Below, piece after piece: positions 31,759-41,858 of a DNA stretch of 54,849 nt. Numbering within the stretch: position 1 is the stretch's first letter; each line of letters opens with the position of its first letter. This DNA comes from Desulfuromonadaceae bacterium (GTDB lineage Bacteria; Desulfobacterota; Desulfuromonadia; Geobacterales; Pseudopelobacteraceae): assembly GCA_028681335.1 (NCBI GenBank), contig JAQUIT010000023.1, positions 1 to 54,849 on the forward strand, given 5' to 3'. The notes beneath the pieces were generated by a model that saw only the letters and a list, made by a program, of their open reading frames with translations, searched no databases and was not told the origin of the DNA. The position numbers and the translations under genes were made by a program.

Positions 31759-32535
31759 CTATCTCAGTACCGCAGTTTTCTCCTTAAGTATCACGAAAAC
31801 CTTATCAACCAGCTCTGCAACATCTCCCTCCAGAACGATCCCACCACATTTTTTTGCCGGTGGATAAAAACCGGTTGTCGCGACCAAAGCTTCTTCACTG
31901 AGCAGGTCGGCGACAGGGATGACGGTGATCTCCTTCTTCTTGGCCTTGATAATATTGGGCAGGGTCGGGTAACGTGGCACATTGAGCCCCAGTTGACAGG
32001 TGACAAGAGCCGGGGGGGGGAGCCTGACCACCCCCTTCATCCCCCCTTCCAGCTCACGTCTGACGGTGATCATGCCGTTGGCGTACTCAAAGCCGACGAT
32101 GGTAGTGGTACAGGCGAAACCAAGATGTTCAGCAACCGTGACGCCGACCTGTGCCGAACAACGATCCTGAGACTGCATCCCGGCAAAAATGATCTCGAAC
32201 CCCTTATCTTCGGCATAGGAAGATATAATTGAGGCGATCTGCCACGGATCTTTTCTCGAAGCGTCGTTGTCCAGTATATGAGCAGCATTGTCGCATCCCA
32301 TCGCCAGCGCCTTTTTAAGCACCTCGACTACACGGTCCGGGCCGATCGAAAGCACGGTCAACTCGGCACCTTCTCCAAGATTTTCCCGCAGCTGGACAGC
32401 CTGCTCCACCGCATACTCATCATATTCGTTCATGCGGAAGGCGACGTCTGTTTCGCTGTACCAGACTCCGGCCGCGTCCGGTTCGAAACGGGACTCCTGG
32501 TCCGGAACCTGTTTGATACAGACGAGCAGTTTCAT
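31759..32535 (-). CDS. etfB: Electron transfer flavoprotein, beta subunit
   Basis: EtfB binds the AMP or second FAD. It begins MKLLVCIKQVPDQESRFEPD and shows NEYDEYAVEQAVQL and the segment FAGMQSQDRCSAQVGV. It has 258 residues. GGAGG precedes ATG 32535. It follows etfD with a gap of only 22 bp. No bifurcation-specific partner (Bcd-type) is adjacent. Confidence 0.93.
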   Translation of the reverse strand: MKLLVCIKQVPDQESRFEPDAAGVWYSETDVAFRMNEYDEYAVEQAVQLRENLGEGAELTVLSIGPDRVVEVLKKALAMGCDNAAHILDNDASRKDPWQIASIISSYAEDKGFEIIFAGMQSQDRCSAQVGVTVAEHLGFACTTTIVGFEYANGMITVRRELEGGMKGVVRLPPPALVTCQLGLNVPRYPTLPNIIKAKKKEITVIPVADLLSEEALVATTGFYPPAKKCGGIVLEGDVAELVDKVFVILKEKTAVLR

Positions 32536-32557
32536 ACACACCTCCATCCCAATTCTT

Positions 32558-34543
32558 TCAAGCCGTTATCCGCTCTGCAACTATCTCGGCCAAGTCCATC
32601 GCCTGCATCAGCCCCTCCGCTCCGCCTGTTTTTATGCCATCTTCAAACATGGTCAGACAGAATGGGCAACTGGAAACAAGCAACGGCGCACCGGTATCAA
32701 GCGCCATTTTGACCCTGACTGCACTGATCTTACCCCCCAGTCTCTCTTCAGCAATTATGCGGCCGCCGCCGGCACCACAACAGAAACTGTCATATCCATT
32801 TTGATCCATTTCCACCAGCGAACCACCTGCTTGCCTAAGGATATTGCGGGGCTGCTCGATGATATCCATGTAACGGCCGAGATAGCAGGAGTCGTGATAG
32901 GTAAAACTGAAGGGCTTACTGGCCAGCCTCAACCGCCCGGCATCAAGCAGGCCGCTTATGTAGGTGCTGTAGTGCTCAACCGGGATATCCAAACCGAGGT
33001 CCCGGTAGTCGCGTGCCAGGGTGTTGAAGCAGTGCGGGCAGGTTGTGACAATCTTTTTAACGTTATAATCCTTGATCCGTTGAATATTTTCGTGCGCTGT
33101 TATCTGGTAGAGATATTCGTTACCAAGCTTCCTGACCGGTTCGCCGCAGCATTTTTCTTCTTTGCCGAGAATGCCGATTTTAACTCCGGCAGCCTTGCAG
33201 ATTGCAATAAAGTTTCTTGCTATGGCCTTATTACGTTTGTCGAACGATGCATAGCAGCCAACGAAGTAGAGGATATCAACGTCGGCATCATGCTCCATAC
33301 GAGAGAGCTGCAATTCCTCAGCCCAATCGCCGCGCGAGGCATAGGCAAAACCGAAGGGGTTCCCGTTAACCTCTATATTGCTGACGGCGGTGCGAACCTC
33401 GTCGCCAGGAAAAGCACCTTCCATAAGTGTCAAACTACGCCTCATTTCGATGATCTTGTTGACATGCTCGATGTTGGCGGGGCAGATATCCTGGCAGGCT
33501 CGACAGGTGGTGCATGACCAGAGAGCATCCTGACTAAGCGTTTCGCCAAGTTTGCCTCTGGGGTTACTCTCAGCCAGTTCACCGATTTGAGTAACGATCT
33601 TCAGCGGCGAGAGCGGCTTGTCGGTCACATACGCAGGGCATCGCTCCTGACAGCGCTTGCAGGAGGTACAGGCATCGGCATCGAAGATGTCTTTCCAGCT
33701 GAAGTCACAGATCGTAGCGGCTCCGAACTGTTCGGCAGAATCGTCTTCGAGGTTTATGGTGGCGATAAAGCCCTTGGGCTCGAATGGGGCCAAAAAAGCA
33801 TTGGCAGTGGTGGTAAAGATATGGCGCAGCTTGGTATGCGGGAGCGCGCAGAAGAAACCGAGTACCAGTGCAAAATGAAACCACCAGAGGATTTTGTGGG
33901 TGACGAGCAGGGTTTCAGCCGTCAAACTGGTAAAAAGCTGCCCCGCCAGCAGACCGCCAGGAGAGAAGAGCTCCAGGCCGGTTTTCAGCGGCAGTTCTGT
34001 TGCGGCCATGCGGGCACCTTCAAGCAGGAACCCGGAAATGAGGATCGCAAACAGCAGTTGCAGCACAATATAATCATCGTTTACGATCTCCAGCCCTTTG
34101 GGTTGGATGACAAATCGACGAATGAAGAGCCCGGTCAGCATAACGAGTGCAAGGATGCCGGCAAGATCCAGTGTCAGCGAGAAGGCTTTGTAAACTTCAC
34201 CAGAGAGGAGGTTAACCTGCAGCAACGGAGTAAGAACGTCAGCCTGTACCATAACCAGGGTGGTGCCGACAAGAAGAGCCAGAAAGCTCCAGAAGAAGAT
34301 TGCATGGAACACACCACCGTCGGTGACTCGGGTGACCTTTGCTTGACTGAACACCTCACCAAGCATCCGCTTGACCCGCTCGTCGTAACGATCGAAGCGA
34401 TCAAGCCTCTTCCCCTGACACCAAACCGGCAAGCGCCTCCAAAACCCGTACACCATAACACCAACGGCGGCGAAGACAAGAAGATACATAGGGATAACAA
34501 CGCCGTGACCGATATTCCAGTAAATTTGGCGGGTAGCTTCCAC
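32558..34543 (-). CDS. etfD: ETF:quinone oxidoreductase-type membrane Fe-S protein (DUF224/CCG)
   Basis: The N-terminal third has a NarI-like membrane domain with about six helices. Two 4Fe-4S clusters follow (CTSCKRCQERC and CTTCRACQDIC), then two CCG domains with CCGE/CCGxGGG motifs (KCCGEPVR, FCCGAGGGRI). This matches the EtfD/EMO proteins that pass electrons from EtfAB to menaquinone. I start at GTG 34543 (MEATRQIYWNIG), behind AAGAGGTG. The TTG at 34597 gives an unlikely extension. The etfDBA order implies a single operon. Confidence 0.9.
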   Translation of the reverse strand: MEATRQIYWNIGHGVVIPMYLLVFAAVGVMVYGFWRRLPVWCQGKRLDRFDRYDERVKRMLGEVFSQAKVTRVTDGGVFHAIFFWSFLALLVGTTLVMVQADVLTPLLQVNLLSGEVYKAFSLTLDLAGILALVMLTGLFIRRFVIQPKGLEIVNDDYIVLQLLFAILISGFLLEGARMAATELPLKTGLELFSPGGLLAGQLFTSLTAETLLVTHKILWWFHFALVLGFFCALPHTKLRHIFTTTANAFLAPFEPKGFIATINLEDDSAEQFGAATICDFSWKDIFDADACTSCKRCQERCPAYVTDKPLSPLKIVTQIGELAESNPRGKLGETLSQDALWSCTTCRACQDICPANIEHVNKIIEMRRSLTLMEGAFPGDEVRTAVSNIEVNGNPFGFAYASRGDWAEELQLSRMEHDADVDILYFVGCYASFDKRNKAIARNFIAICKAAGVKIGILGKEEKCCGEPVRKLGNEYLYQITAHENIQRIKDYNVKKIVTTCPHCFNTLARDYRDLGLDIPVEHYSTYISGLLDAGRLRLASKPFSFTYHDSCYLGRYMDIIEQPRNILRQAGGSLVEMDQNGYDSFCCGAGGGRIIAEERLGGKISAVRVKMALDTGAPLLVSSCPFCLTMFEDGIKTGGAEGLMQAMDLAEIVAERITA

Positions 34544-34701
34544 AGCAGCACCTCTTACCGTTTTGATACATGCTGCACATTGCCAGGCTCTACTCAATAC
34601 GCATGCACCCTCTTAAAATACGCATCTAGTTATAATCTGCCGTTTTGCTAAACACCGGACCTGAAGGCAGCTGGTTTTACTGCATACCACAGGAGTGTGA
34701 T

Positions 34702-35484
34702 TTATTTGCCTTCAAATTTCGCCGGACGCTTTTCGAGAAAAGCTCCCATCCCCTCGCGTTGGTCGCCCGTGGCAAACAGTACGCCAAACAGTGAGGCCTC
34801 ATAGCGGAATCCATCTTCCTTGGTCATGTTCAGGCCGTTCACAATTACATCTTTGGCACTTGCAACCCCCAGTGTCCCTTTACCGGAGATTTCCAGCGCG
34901 GTTTCCACTGTTTTATGCAACAGCTCTTCTGGCACGAAAACTTCGTTAACGACACCCCATGCTTGAGCTTTTGCAGCAGTTATAACCCGCCCTGACAGTA
35001 CCAGTTCATTGGCTCTGTTTGGGCCGATCAGACGAGCCAGATTTTGAGTACCGCCAAAACCTGGAATGATACCTAAGCCAACCTCTGGAAACCCGAACTT
35101 CGCCTTTTCAGAAGCATAGATAAAGTCGCAAGCAAGAGCCAGCTCAAACCCGCCACCCAATGCATAACCATTGACAGCAGCAATGACCGGCTTGCGCATA
35201 CGGTTTATCAGCAGCATCAGGCGCTGTCCACAGCGGGCAAAATCATGAGCTTCAAAAGCCGACATTTTATACATCTCTTTAATATCGGCCCCGGCAACAA
35301 AAGCCTTTTCACCACTCCCGGTAACAATAACAGCTCTAACGGCCGTATCAATATCCACCCGAGACAGAGCAGACTCCATCTCGCGTATAACATCACTGTT
35401 AAGTGAGTTCAGCACCTCTGGGCGATTTATGGTCAGCGTAGTTATACAATGAGAGGTTTCAACCAACAGATTTTTGTATTCCAT
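34702..35484 (-). CDS. Enoyl-CoA hydratase/isomerase family protein
   Basis: A crotonase-fold enzyme, 260 residues. The oxyanion-hole motifs are VAGADIKEMYKM and GYALGGGFELALACDF. The catalytic Glu pair is in PEVGLGIIPGFGGTQNL. It hydrates enoyl-CoA in fatty-acid or butyrate-type oxidation. GGGGGA precedes ATG 35484. It is followed by etfD with a 158-bp gap, so beta-oxidation electrons can enter the ETF route. Confidence 0.9.
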   Translation of the reverse strand: MEYKNLLVETSHCITTLTINRPEVLNSLNSDVIREMESALSRVDIDTAVRAVIVTGSGEKAFVAGADIKEMYKMSAFEAHDFARCGQRLMLLINRMRKPVIAAVNGYALGGGFELALACDFIYASEKAKFGFPEVGLGIIPGFGGTQNLARLIGPNRANELVLSGRVITAAKAQAWGVVNEVFVPEELLHKTVETALEISGKGTLGVASAKDVIVNGLNMTKEDGFRYEASLFGVLFATGDQREGMGAFLEKRPAKFEGK

Positions 35485-35587
35485 AAAATCCCCCAAATAG
35501 GTGTAAAAACTGCGGCCGGGATTACACCCCAAATCATTACTCTATCACCGCTAAGCAAATTTTAGCCGGTTTCCAGACGAAAACAAG

Positions 35588-36112
35588 CTATGTCCACTGA
35601 TTAAAACAGGCGATTTCCTGCAGTTGCTTGCGAGGTCGCTGTTTAGGCACCTGATCCGGGTAGCCGAGCGGAGTTATACCGACAATTTTTATATCATCCG
35701 GTATACCGAGTGAGCGCTTGACGAGTGACTCATCAAACCACCCCATCCAACAGGTACCCAACCCAAGTGCGTGTGCGGCTAAGCAGAGATGCTCAAACGC
35801 GATTGCAACATCGGCTATAAAATACTGGATACCGTTCTCCACATCTGACTCAAACGGATTTCCGCAAACCACAATCACCACCGGAGCTGCTGCAATAGCT
35901 TTCTTGCCCGGATTGTCATCTGGCAAAGCTTCCAACACCTTTGCCCGCACGTCAGCTTCGGTCAGCACCATAAATCGCCAGCACTGCATATTCTTCCAGG
36001 ATGGCGCCAACCTGGCTGCATCCAGGATCTGCTCAATTTTTTCCTGCTCAACCGGAACATCCTTGTATTTTCTTATGCTGCGACGATCACGAAAAACCTG
36101 AAAAATATCCAT
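35588..36112 (-). CDS. Nitroreductase family protein
   Basis: An FMN-dependent reductase of the NfnB/BluB-like fold, 174 residues. The start RRSIRKYKDVPVEQEKIEQI, the FMN-binding APSWKNMQCWRFMVL and the C-terminal GITPLGYPDQVPKQRPRK are characteristic. The natural substrate is unknown. AGGGAG precedes the ATG. It may head the enoyl-CoA hydratase operon (gap about 100 bp). Confidence 0.87.
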   Translation of the reverse strand: MDIFQVFRDRRSIRKYKDVPVEQEKIEQILDAARLAPSWKNMQCWRFMVLTEADVRAKVLEALPDDNPGKKAIAAAPVVIVVCGNPFESDVENGIQYFIADVAIAFEHLCLAAHALGLGTCWMGWFDESLVKRSLGIPDDIKIVGITPLGYPDQVPKQRPRKQLQEIACFNQWT

Positions 36113-36410
36113 GCTCTCCCTTTTTTCAATAGAACACTATTTTACAAAAAAGGCTGCGCACAATATATTATTCGACCCACCAACATGTCAAGCTGATATC
36201 TTGTGTAAATGCCTGATGAAATACCGGGACCAGCACCCGAATATATAATAAACAGTTTTCTACGCTTTAATTATGGATGAGGAAATAAGAGGAAGGGCAA
36301 AAATATAATTTTGAGTTGCAAACAAACTAAAAGCAAATAAGTCAGGCTGTTCATTTGCGTAGTGGTTTTGATATGTTACCAGCAATTCGTGTACATGCGG
36401 CATAATGAAT
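36113..36410. other. Gene-free stretch between two minus-strand genes
   Basis: AT-rich with no recognisable gene, RNA or repeat. It must hold the promoter of the nitroreductase gene and the 3' end of the mnmH transcript. No clear terminator was found. Confidence 0.4.
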
Positions 36411-37433
36411 TTACATGCTTGCCAACCAGTATTTCTCTAGTTCAGACTCCGCTCTACTGTAGTCTTCCAGCTCCAATTCCAGATCAGGCGTCCAGGGGCG
36501 GTGTTTGTAATACATCCTATCATAGTACCCCTCGATCAATCCTCGGGCAATTCCAGCAACATCCCACACTTCTATACTGTTTTTCAGATCGGTGTAAATG
36601 GTCCCGCCCAGTTTCTTTTTGATACGCTCCAGAGCCTCCAGCATCTCTTCTCTGTACTCCGGGAGTGCATATTCAACAGTGAGCCTTTCTATGCGTGTTT
36701 CAATTGATGCGTAGCACCAGACTTTACAACTCTCTGCCATTTTCTGGTACAAGCGCCCGGGCAAAGAGTACTTTCCAATACGCTGGCTCTCCCCCTCCAA
36801 CACAATAGGCATACCAACCGGCAGGCACCTAAAAACATTCCACATAATTGTTTCGAAATGCTTCTGCGTGATACTTTGCTTTAACCCGAGGGCACCAAAA
36901 GCCGAGCCACGGTGGCATGCTACCCCTTCAAGATCAACTGTTGCCCACTTCGCAGGGTTCAGCCCATTAATAAACTCAGTCTTGCCGGTACCGGTCATAC
37001 CGTGCATGACAATAAGCGGCACAATAAAGTCGCATTTTTCGAAATAATCATTCACATGGCTACGAAATGCTTTGTAGCCGCCAGAAAGCTGCCTGGCAGT
37101 TATTCCGCATGTTTCAAGCAACATTACCACAGAGGCACTACGGAGCCCTCCACGCCAACAATAAACAACTATTGGACGACCAGCTGAAAGAGAAGATATA
37201 CGGTCAACGATGTTGTAAAACCGCGAACAGGTCAGTTCAAGCCCCCTTTTTCTCGCCTCTGCTGCTCCAATCTGTTTGTAAATCGTCCCGACCTCCACCC
37301 GATCCTCGTTGGTCAAAAGTGGAACATTGTGTGCCCCCGGCAGGTGATCTTCTTCAAACTCCAGTGGAGTTCTCACGTCAATCAGGCAGTGAGTATCAAT
37401 CAATTGAGCGGCAAACTCTATCTTGTCATGCAT
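36411..37433 (-). CDS. mnmH: tRNA 2-selenouridine synthase
   Basis: MnmH (SelU/YbbB) swaps sulfur for selenium at the wobble 2-thiouridine of tRNA-Lys, -Glu and -Gln, using selenophosphate. Its rhodanese domain has the catalytic Cys92 in VVYCWRGGLRSA. A P-loop follows (GMTGTGKT, about 145-152). It has 340 residues, normal. It lies 30 bp behind yedF and near selD, forming a selenium-use cluster. Confidence 0.93.
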   Translation of the reverse strand: MHDKIEFAAQLIDTHCLIDVRTPLEFEEDHLPGAHNVPLLTNEDRVEVGTIYKQIGAAEARKRGLELTCSRFYNIVDRISSLSAGRPIVVYCWRGGLRSASVVMLLETCGITARQLSGGYKAFRSHVNDYFEKCDFIVPLIVMHGMTGTGKTEFINGLNPAKWATVDLEGVACHRGSAFGALGLKQSITQKHFETIMWNVFRCLPVGMPIVLEGESQRIGKYSLPGRLYQKMAESCKVWCYASIETRIERLTVEYALPEYREEMLEALERIKKKLGGTIYTDLKNSIEVWDVAGIARGLIEGYYDRMYYKHRPWTPDLELELEDYSRAESELEKYWLASM

Positions 37434-37463
37434 TGCTCTCTCCAGTTACTCAGACCAAACACT

Positions 37464-38078
37464 TCAAACAGTAACAACACTATCGGCAAGCTTCATGCCG
37501 GTGACAATATCGAACATATTCGAGACATCACCAACCTGTATTTTGTCCAAGATGTGGAAGTAAGCCAAGCAGGCACCACAGGCCAATATTTGAACACCAT
37601 TTGCTGCAAGGTCCTGTAAATAAGGCACCGCATCTGACCCTTCTACTGTAAACATGACGCCGCTGTTAACAAAAGCAATACGCCATAGATCTGGGCCCAT
37701 CTCTTTGAGGGTTTTCAAAAAGTTAAACTGGAGCATATCTCCCAAATCGTCATCCCCATGCCCCATATGCGCACTTGTGATCAGCACCATAATTTTCTTT
37801 GTCCTGACAGGTCGCTCTTTTGCAACTGTAGCTGAAGTCGTTGCAACAGTTGCACCAGCACCATCCTGGCGTGTACCAGCAACCCGGAACTCATCACCTT
37901 GTATTTCATAGGTAACCTGATAGTTGTTATGCTCGAGGAAACGGCTCACATTCTGCCGCGCCGCATCACTATCAACCAGGACCGCAATAAAAGCAGCCCC
38001 ACCATCATTAAGCACGTCTCTAACACGCAACACCGGGGCAGGACAGGCCATGCCGCGGCAATCGATCTCATGTATCAT
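37464..38078 (-). CDS. yedF: YedF-like selenium metabolism protein (TusA + DsrE domains)
   Basis: The N-terminal TusA-like domain has IDCRGMACPAPVL (Cys7, Cys12). The C-terminal DsrE-like half has IMVLITSAHMGHGDDDLG and ILACGACLAYF. This two-domain form is the SirA/YedF protein usually encoded next to selD, thought to carry sulfur or selenium to SelD. I prefer ATG 38078 (MIHEIDC), with AGGATGG upstream; the ATG at 38090 is too close to the site. Confidence 0.85.
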   Translation of the reverse strand: MIHEIDCRGMACPAPVLRVRDVLNDGGAAFIAVLVDSDAARQNVSRFLEHNNYQVTYEIQGDEFRVAGTRQDGAGATVATTSATVAKERPVRTKKIMVLITSAHMGHGDDDLGDMLQFNFLKTLKEMGPDLWRIAFVNSGVMFTVEGSDAVPYLQDLAANGVQILACGACLAYFHILDKIQVGDVSNMFDIVTGMKLADSVVTV

Positions 38079-38150
38079 TATGGAAACCATCCTAAAGTAA
38101 ACTTAAAATAAAATAAGTAGTAACGTCACGGTATATTAGCTCAAACAAAG

Positions 38151-39197
38151 CTACTCAACAATAATCTTGTCTACAGGCTCATCTATAACCTCGCCTACAA
38201 TCGCGGCACATTCGACACCTTGCGCTTTAAGGGCAGCAACTAACGACTCAGCTTCATCAGATGCAACGGCAATGAGCAGTCCACCTGACGTCTGCGGATC
38301 AAAGAACAGGTCCTGAATACTTTGAGAAATATCAGCACTGAAATTTACAAAAACATCCCTGAATTCTCTATTCGTGTATGCTCCGGCAGGAATCAATCCC
38401 ATGGCTGCCCACTCCAGTGCTTCATGATAAACGGGAACATTCTGCGCATAAACACGCACACCATGCCCGGAGTCCACAACCATCTCAGCGAGATGTCCCA
38501 GAAAACCGAAGCCGGTGATATCAGTACAGGCGTGAACCGAGAATCGTTCCATTGTCATAGCCGCAACCCTATTCAACGTCGTCATCGCTAATGTAACCCG
38601 ATCAATCAAACCATGATCGGCTAGGCCAGCTTTTATAGCAGTTGCCACAATGCCGGTTCCAAGTGGTTTAGTAAGAATCAGACGATCACCACTATGCAGG
38701 TTCTTTTTAGTTAATATACGTTTGGGGTGGATATAACCAGTAACAGCAAGCCCGTACTTTAATTCGTTATCATCTACAGTATGGCCGCCGACCAGAACAA
38801 CGCCAGCCTCTCTCAGCTTATCCAAGCCGCCCTCGATGATAGTGCGAAGAATCATAATGTCCATAGTTTTTGCAGGGAAAGCGACAATATTCATAGCTGT
38901 CTTCGGGGTCCCTCCCATTGCATATACGTCACTTAACGCGTTAGCGGCAGCAATCTGACCAAAGCTGTATGGGTCGTCAACCATTGGAGGAAAGAAATCA
39001 ACTGTCTGAACAAGGGCAAGATCATCAGACACTCTGTAAACGCCGGCATCATCAGCTCGTTCAAGCCCTACAAGTAAATTCGGGTCCACAGGCAGATCAA
39101 GGCCACAGAGTGCTTTATCAAGGACTCCAGGGGCAAGTTTTGCCGCACACCCTGCTGCCTTAACCGTCTGAGTGAGTCTTATGGTGTTATCAGTCAT
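38151..39197 (-). CDS. selD: Selenide, water dikinase (selenophosphate synthetase)
   Basis: SelD makes selenophosphate from selenide and ATP, feeding both Sec-tRNA synthesis and MnmH. Here the catalytic residue is Cys17, not Sec (AAGCAAKLAPG), with Lys20. ADDAGVYR, LVQTVDFFPPMVDDPYSFG and HACTDITGFGFLGHL are family motifs. The start is ATG 39197, with GGAG upstream. With yedF and mnmH it forms one direction-sharing cluster. Confidence 0.94.
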   Translation of the reverse strand: MTDNTIRLTQTVKAAGCAAKLAPGVLDKALCGLDLPVDPNLLVGLERADDAGVYRVSDDLALVQTVDFFPPMVDDPYSFGQIAAANALSDVYAMGGTPKTAMNIVAFPAKTMDIMILRTIIEGGLDKLREAGVVLVGGHTVDDNELKYGLAVTGYIHPKRILTKKNLHSGDRLILTKPLGTGIVATAIKAGLADHGLIDRVTLAMTTLNRVAAMTMERFSVHACTDITGFGFLGHLAEMVVDSGHGVRVYAQNVPVYHEALEWAAMGLIPAGAYTNREFRDVFVNFSADISQSIQDLFFDPQTSGGLLIAVASDEAESLVAALKAQGVECAAIVGEVIDEPVDKIIVE

Positions 39198-39623
39198 GAA
39201 ATTCTCCAAAAGCATATAAAATCATAATGAGCGTACACTGTAAAAATTAGCAGAATTCAGTGAACACATCTATAAATTTTCACTATAACCTGAATCAAGT
39301 AAATACGTATTATAAATGATCTAAAATATGATGAATAATCATTTAATCGTTAACAAATTAGAAATAAGAAGGGTTATTAACTGTATGGATAAGTTTCAGA
39401 GAGGTGGTAGATTGAAGTACACAGAGAGAATCGAACTGATTGGTGGATTATACATTCAAGACAGCTACACAAGTAAGTCAAAATCTGAACAATCCTCGTG
39501 GAAACTCAAGCTTCTACCTTATATGGGTAAGCAAATAGCAGTTAATTGATTACGTTGCAACCTTGATAAACACAGAAACGGCGCGGATAAATCCACGCCG
39601 TTTCTGTATATCTATTAGTAATA
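39198..39623. other. Gap between the selenium cluster and the ribosomal cluster
   Basis: No well-supported gene. A plus-strand frame at 39328-39549 (internal start MDKFQRGGRLKYTERIELIG) has only a weak AAGGG site and is listed as rejected. The selD promoter is probably near 39230 (TTTACA, then TTTTAT). The rplQ terminator is at 39575-39604. Confidence 0.45.
39575..39604 (-). terminator. Terminator of the ribosomal protein operon
   Basis: GAAACGGCG pairs with CGCCGTTTC and an inner GGAT pairs with ATCC, an almost continuous stem. It lies 20 bp after rplQ. The minus-strand tail is TGTGTTTATC. Confidence 0.7.
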
Positions 39624-40073
39624 CTAGGCTTCTGCCGTTACGTCTGCAACATCTACAACATCTGCTACAACTTTTGCAGATTTGACTGGGGCAGACTTTA
39701 CTTTGCTTGGCTTGATTTCTTCTTCAACAAGCTCAATCAGAGAAACTGGTGCAGCATCACCCTGACGAATACCCAGTTTAATGATCCTGGTATAACCACC
39801 AAGACGTTCTTTGTAACGAGGAGCTATCGTTGAGAACAGTTTGGCAACAACTGATTTCTCGCGAATAACTGAGGCGGCCAAGCGCATCGAATGTAAATCC
39901 CCACGCTTACCAAGTGTTATCATTCGCTCAGCAACGACACGAATTTCCTTTGCCTTGGCATCAGTTGTAGTGATTTTACCGTGATCAAGAAGAGACGTTA
40001 CCATGTTTCTAAACATAGCTACACGGTGGCTTGTCTTTCTGCCGAGTCTTCTACCAGCTTTGCTGTGACGCAT
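39624..40073 (-). CDS. rplQ: 50S ribosomal protein L17
   Basis: Begins [20 protein letters not shown] with the L17 signature [23 protein letters not shown]. It has 149 residues, slightly long because of a Lys/Ala/Val-rich C-terminal tail ([20 protein letters not shown]). It ends the long ribosomal cluster, next to rpoA as usual. Confidence 0.95.
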   Translation of the reverse strand: MRHSKAGRRLGRKTSHRVAMFRNMVTSLLDHGKITTTDAKAKEIRVVAERMITLGKRGDLHSMRLAASVIREKSVVAKLFSTIAPRYKERLGGYTRIIKLGIRQGDAAPVSLIELVEEEIKPSKVKSAPVKSAKVVADVVDVADVTAEA

Positions 40074-40111
40074 ATATGGAATTCCTTTCTAAACTAGACC
40101 GATATAAAGTA

Positions 40112-41134
40112 TTACTCTTCTTCTTTTTGCTCACCACGTAAGCGTATCATCATTTCTGGATCTGGAAAGCTATCGATTTTCATCCCGAAGGTAAGCCCCA
40201 TATCAGAAAGAATATCTTTAATCTCATTGAGAGACTTGCGGCCAAAGTTCTGAGTCTTTAACATCTCTGATTCAGATTTGGTTACTAGTTCACCGATGAG
40301 TTTAATCCCAGCATTTTTAAGACAATTTGCCGACCGGACGGAAAGCTCAAGCTCCTCTACGGTACGGTAGAGATTTTCGTTAACTTTGTCTTTATCTTCT
40401 TGAGACTCCTCATCAATCTGAGGTTCAAACTCTTCATCAAAATTAATGAAAATAGTAAGCTGTTCCTTCATAATCTTCGCAGCATATGCTACTGCGTCTT
40501 CTGGCTTAACACTGCCGTCAGTCCACACTTCAAGATTAAGCTTATCATAATCGGTCATTTGTCCAACTCGCGCATTGGTAACCGAAAAGTTCACTTTTTT
40601 AATCGGGGTATATATTGAATCGATTGGAATCGTACCAACAGGTGCTTTGTCGTCACGATTCCGATCAGCAGAAACATAACCCTTACCCATTTTAACAGTC
40701 ATCTCAACTTCAAGATTGGCGTCTTTACCACAGGTTGCTATATAGTGTTCTGGATTCATTACTTCTACATTATGTCCAGAAACGATATCACCAGCGGTAA
40801 TAATTCCAACACCTTTATGTTTAAAATGAATCACAGCCTGATCAGAAGAGTGTAATTTAAGTCTGACACCTTTAAGATTAAGAATAATATCGGTTACATC
40901 CTCAGTGACACCCTGAATAGCGGAGAACTCGTGTAAAACTCCTTTCATCCGAAGTGACGTTATCGCGGCACCCTGCAAGGATGAAAGTAAAACCCTTCGT
41001 AAAGAGTTACCAAGAGTAGTTCCGAAACCACGCTCAAATGGTTCAGCATAAAACTTACCGTAAGTAGCAGTTAAAGTTTCTCTTTCAACTTGAAGCTGTT
41101 TCGGCTTGATAAGATCTCGCCAGTTTTTATACAT
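40112..41134 (-). CDS. rpoA: RNA polymerase alpha subunit
   Basis: The N-terminal domain has [22 protein letters not shown] and [16 protein letters not shown]. The C-terminal domain has [20 protein letters not shown] and [20 protein letters not shown], which bind activators and UP elements. It has 340 residues, normal. It lies in the alpha operon between rpsD and rplQ. Confidence 0.97.
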   Translation of the reverse strand: MYKNWRDLIKPKQLQVERETLTATYGKFYAEPFERGFGTTLGNSLRRVLLSSLQGAAITSLRMKGVLHEFSAIQGVTEDVTDIILNLKGVRLKLHSSDQAVIHFKHKGVGIITAGDIVSGHNVEVMNPEHYIATCGKDANLEVEMTVKMGKGYVSADRNRDDKAPVGTIPIDSIYTPIKKVNFSVTNARVGQMTDYDKLNLEVWTDGSVKPEDAVAYAAKIMKEQLTIFINFDEEFEPQIDEESQEDKDKVNENLYRTVEELELSVRSANCLKNAGIKLIGELVTKSESEMLKTQNFGRKSLNEIKDILSDMGLTFGMKIDSFPDPEMMIRLRGEQKEEE

Positions 41135-41198
41135 TGCTACCTCCTCCGGAAATAAAAAACCGGTTGTCGTTCAAACTAGAATCAGCAGCTTCCAGAAA

Positions 41199-41825
41199 TT
41201 ACTTTGAATATAGCTCAACGATGAGCTGTTCCTGGATAGGAGTGGTGATATCCTCACGTGTAGGAACACCCTTAAGGGTCCCTTTAAAGGAATCACGATC
41301 TAGCTCTAACCACTGCGGAATTCCACGGCGTACAACCGCTTCCAGAGCGTCATTTATAGCAGCAATTTTACGACTTTTCTCACGCAACTCAATAACATCG
41401 CCAGCCTTGAGCTGAACTGATGGAATATCTACCTTTCGGCCATTGACGGTAAAATGTCCGTGGCGAACAAGTTGACGGGATTCAGAACGTGATGTAGCAA
41501 AACCAAGTCGGTACGCAACATTATCAAAACGTCTTTCGAGAAGTGTCAGCAGGTTTTCGCCGGTGACACCTTTCATCCGGTCTGCTGCCTGAAAGTAACT
41601 GCGAAACTGTTTTTCAAGAATGCAGTAAATTCGACGAACCTTTTGCTTTTCACGAAGCTGGGTACCGTATGCAGAAACTTTAGTCCTGCCTTGTCCGTGC
41701 TGGCCAGGAGCATAATTACGACGTTTAATTGCACACTTATCAGTATAGCAACGATCGCCTTTTAAAAATAATTCTGTGTTTTCTCTTCTGCACAAACGGC
41801 ATGAAGGTCCTGTATATCGAGCCAA
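41199..41825 (-). CDS. rpsD: 30S ribosomal protein S4
   Basis: Starts [20 protein letters not shown] and has the Cys cluster (CRLC...CYTDKC) of the zinc-binding form. The S4 domain is [40 protein letters not shown]. It has 208 residues. In E. coli it represses the alpha operon; that is family knowledge, not visible here. Confidence 0.97.
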   Translation of the reverse strand: MARYTGPSCRLCRRENTELFLKGDRCYTDKCAIKRRNYAPGQHGQGRTKVSAYGTQLREKQKVRRIYCILEKQFRSYFQAADRMKGVTGENLLTLLERRFDNVAYRLGFATSRSESRQLVRHGHFTVNGRKVDIPSVQLKAGDVIELREKSRKIAAINDALEAVVRRGIPQWLELDRDSFKGTLKGVPTREDITTPIQEQLIVELYSK

Positions 41826-41858
41826 TGAAAACCCCCTTAAAAGTTGTTACGATTAATA

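Noticed and set aside
39328..39549. 73-residue plus-strand frame between selD and rplQ
   Set aside because: Only a weak site before the inner ATG and no recognisable family. Left as possible but unsupported.
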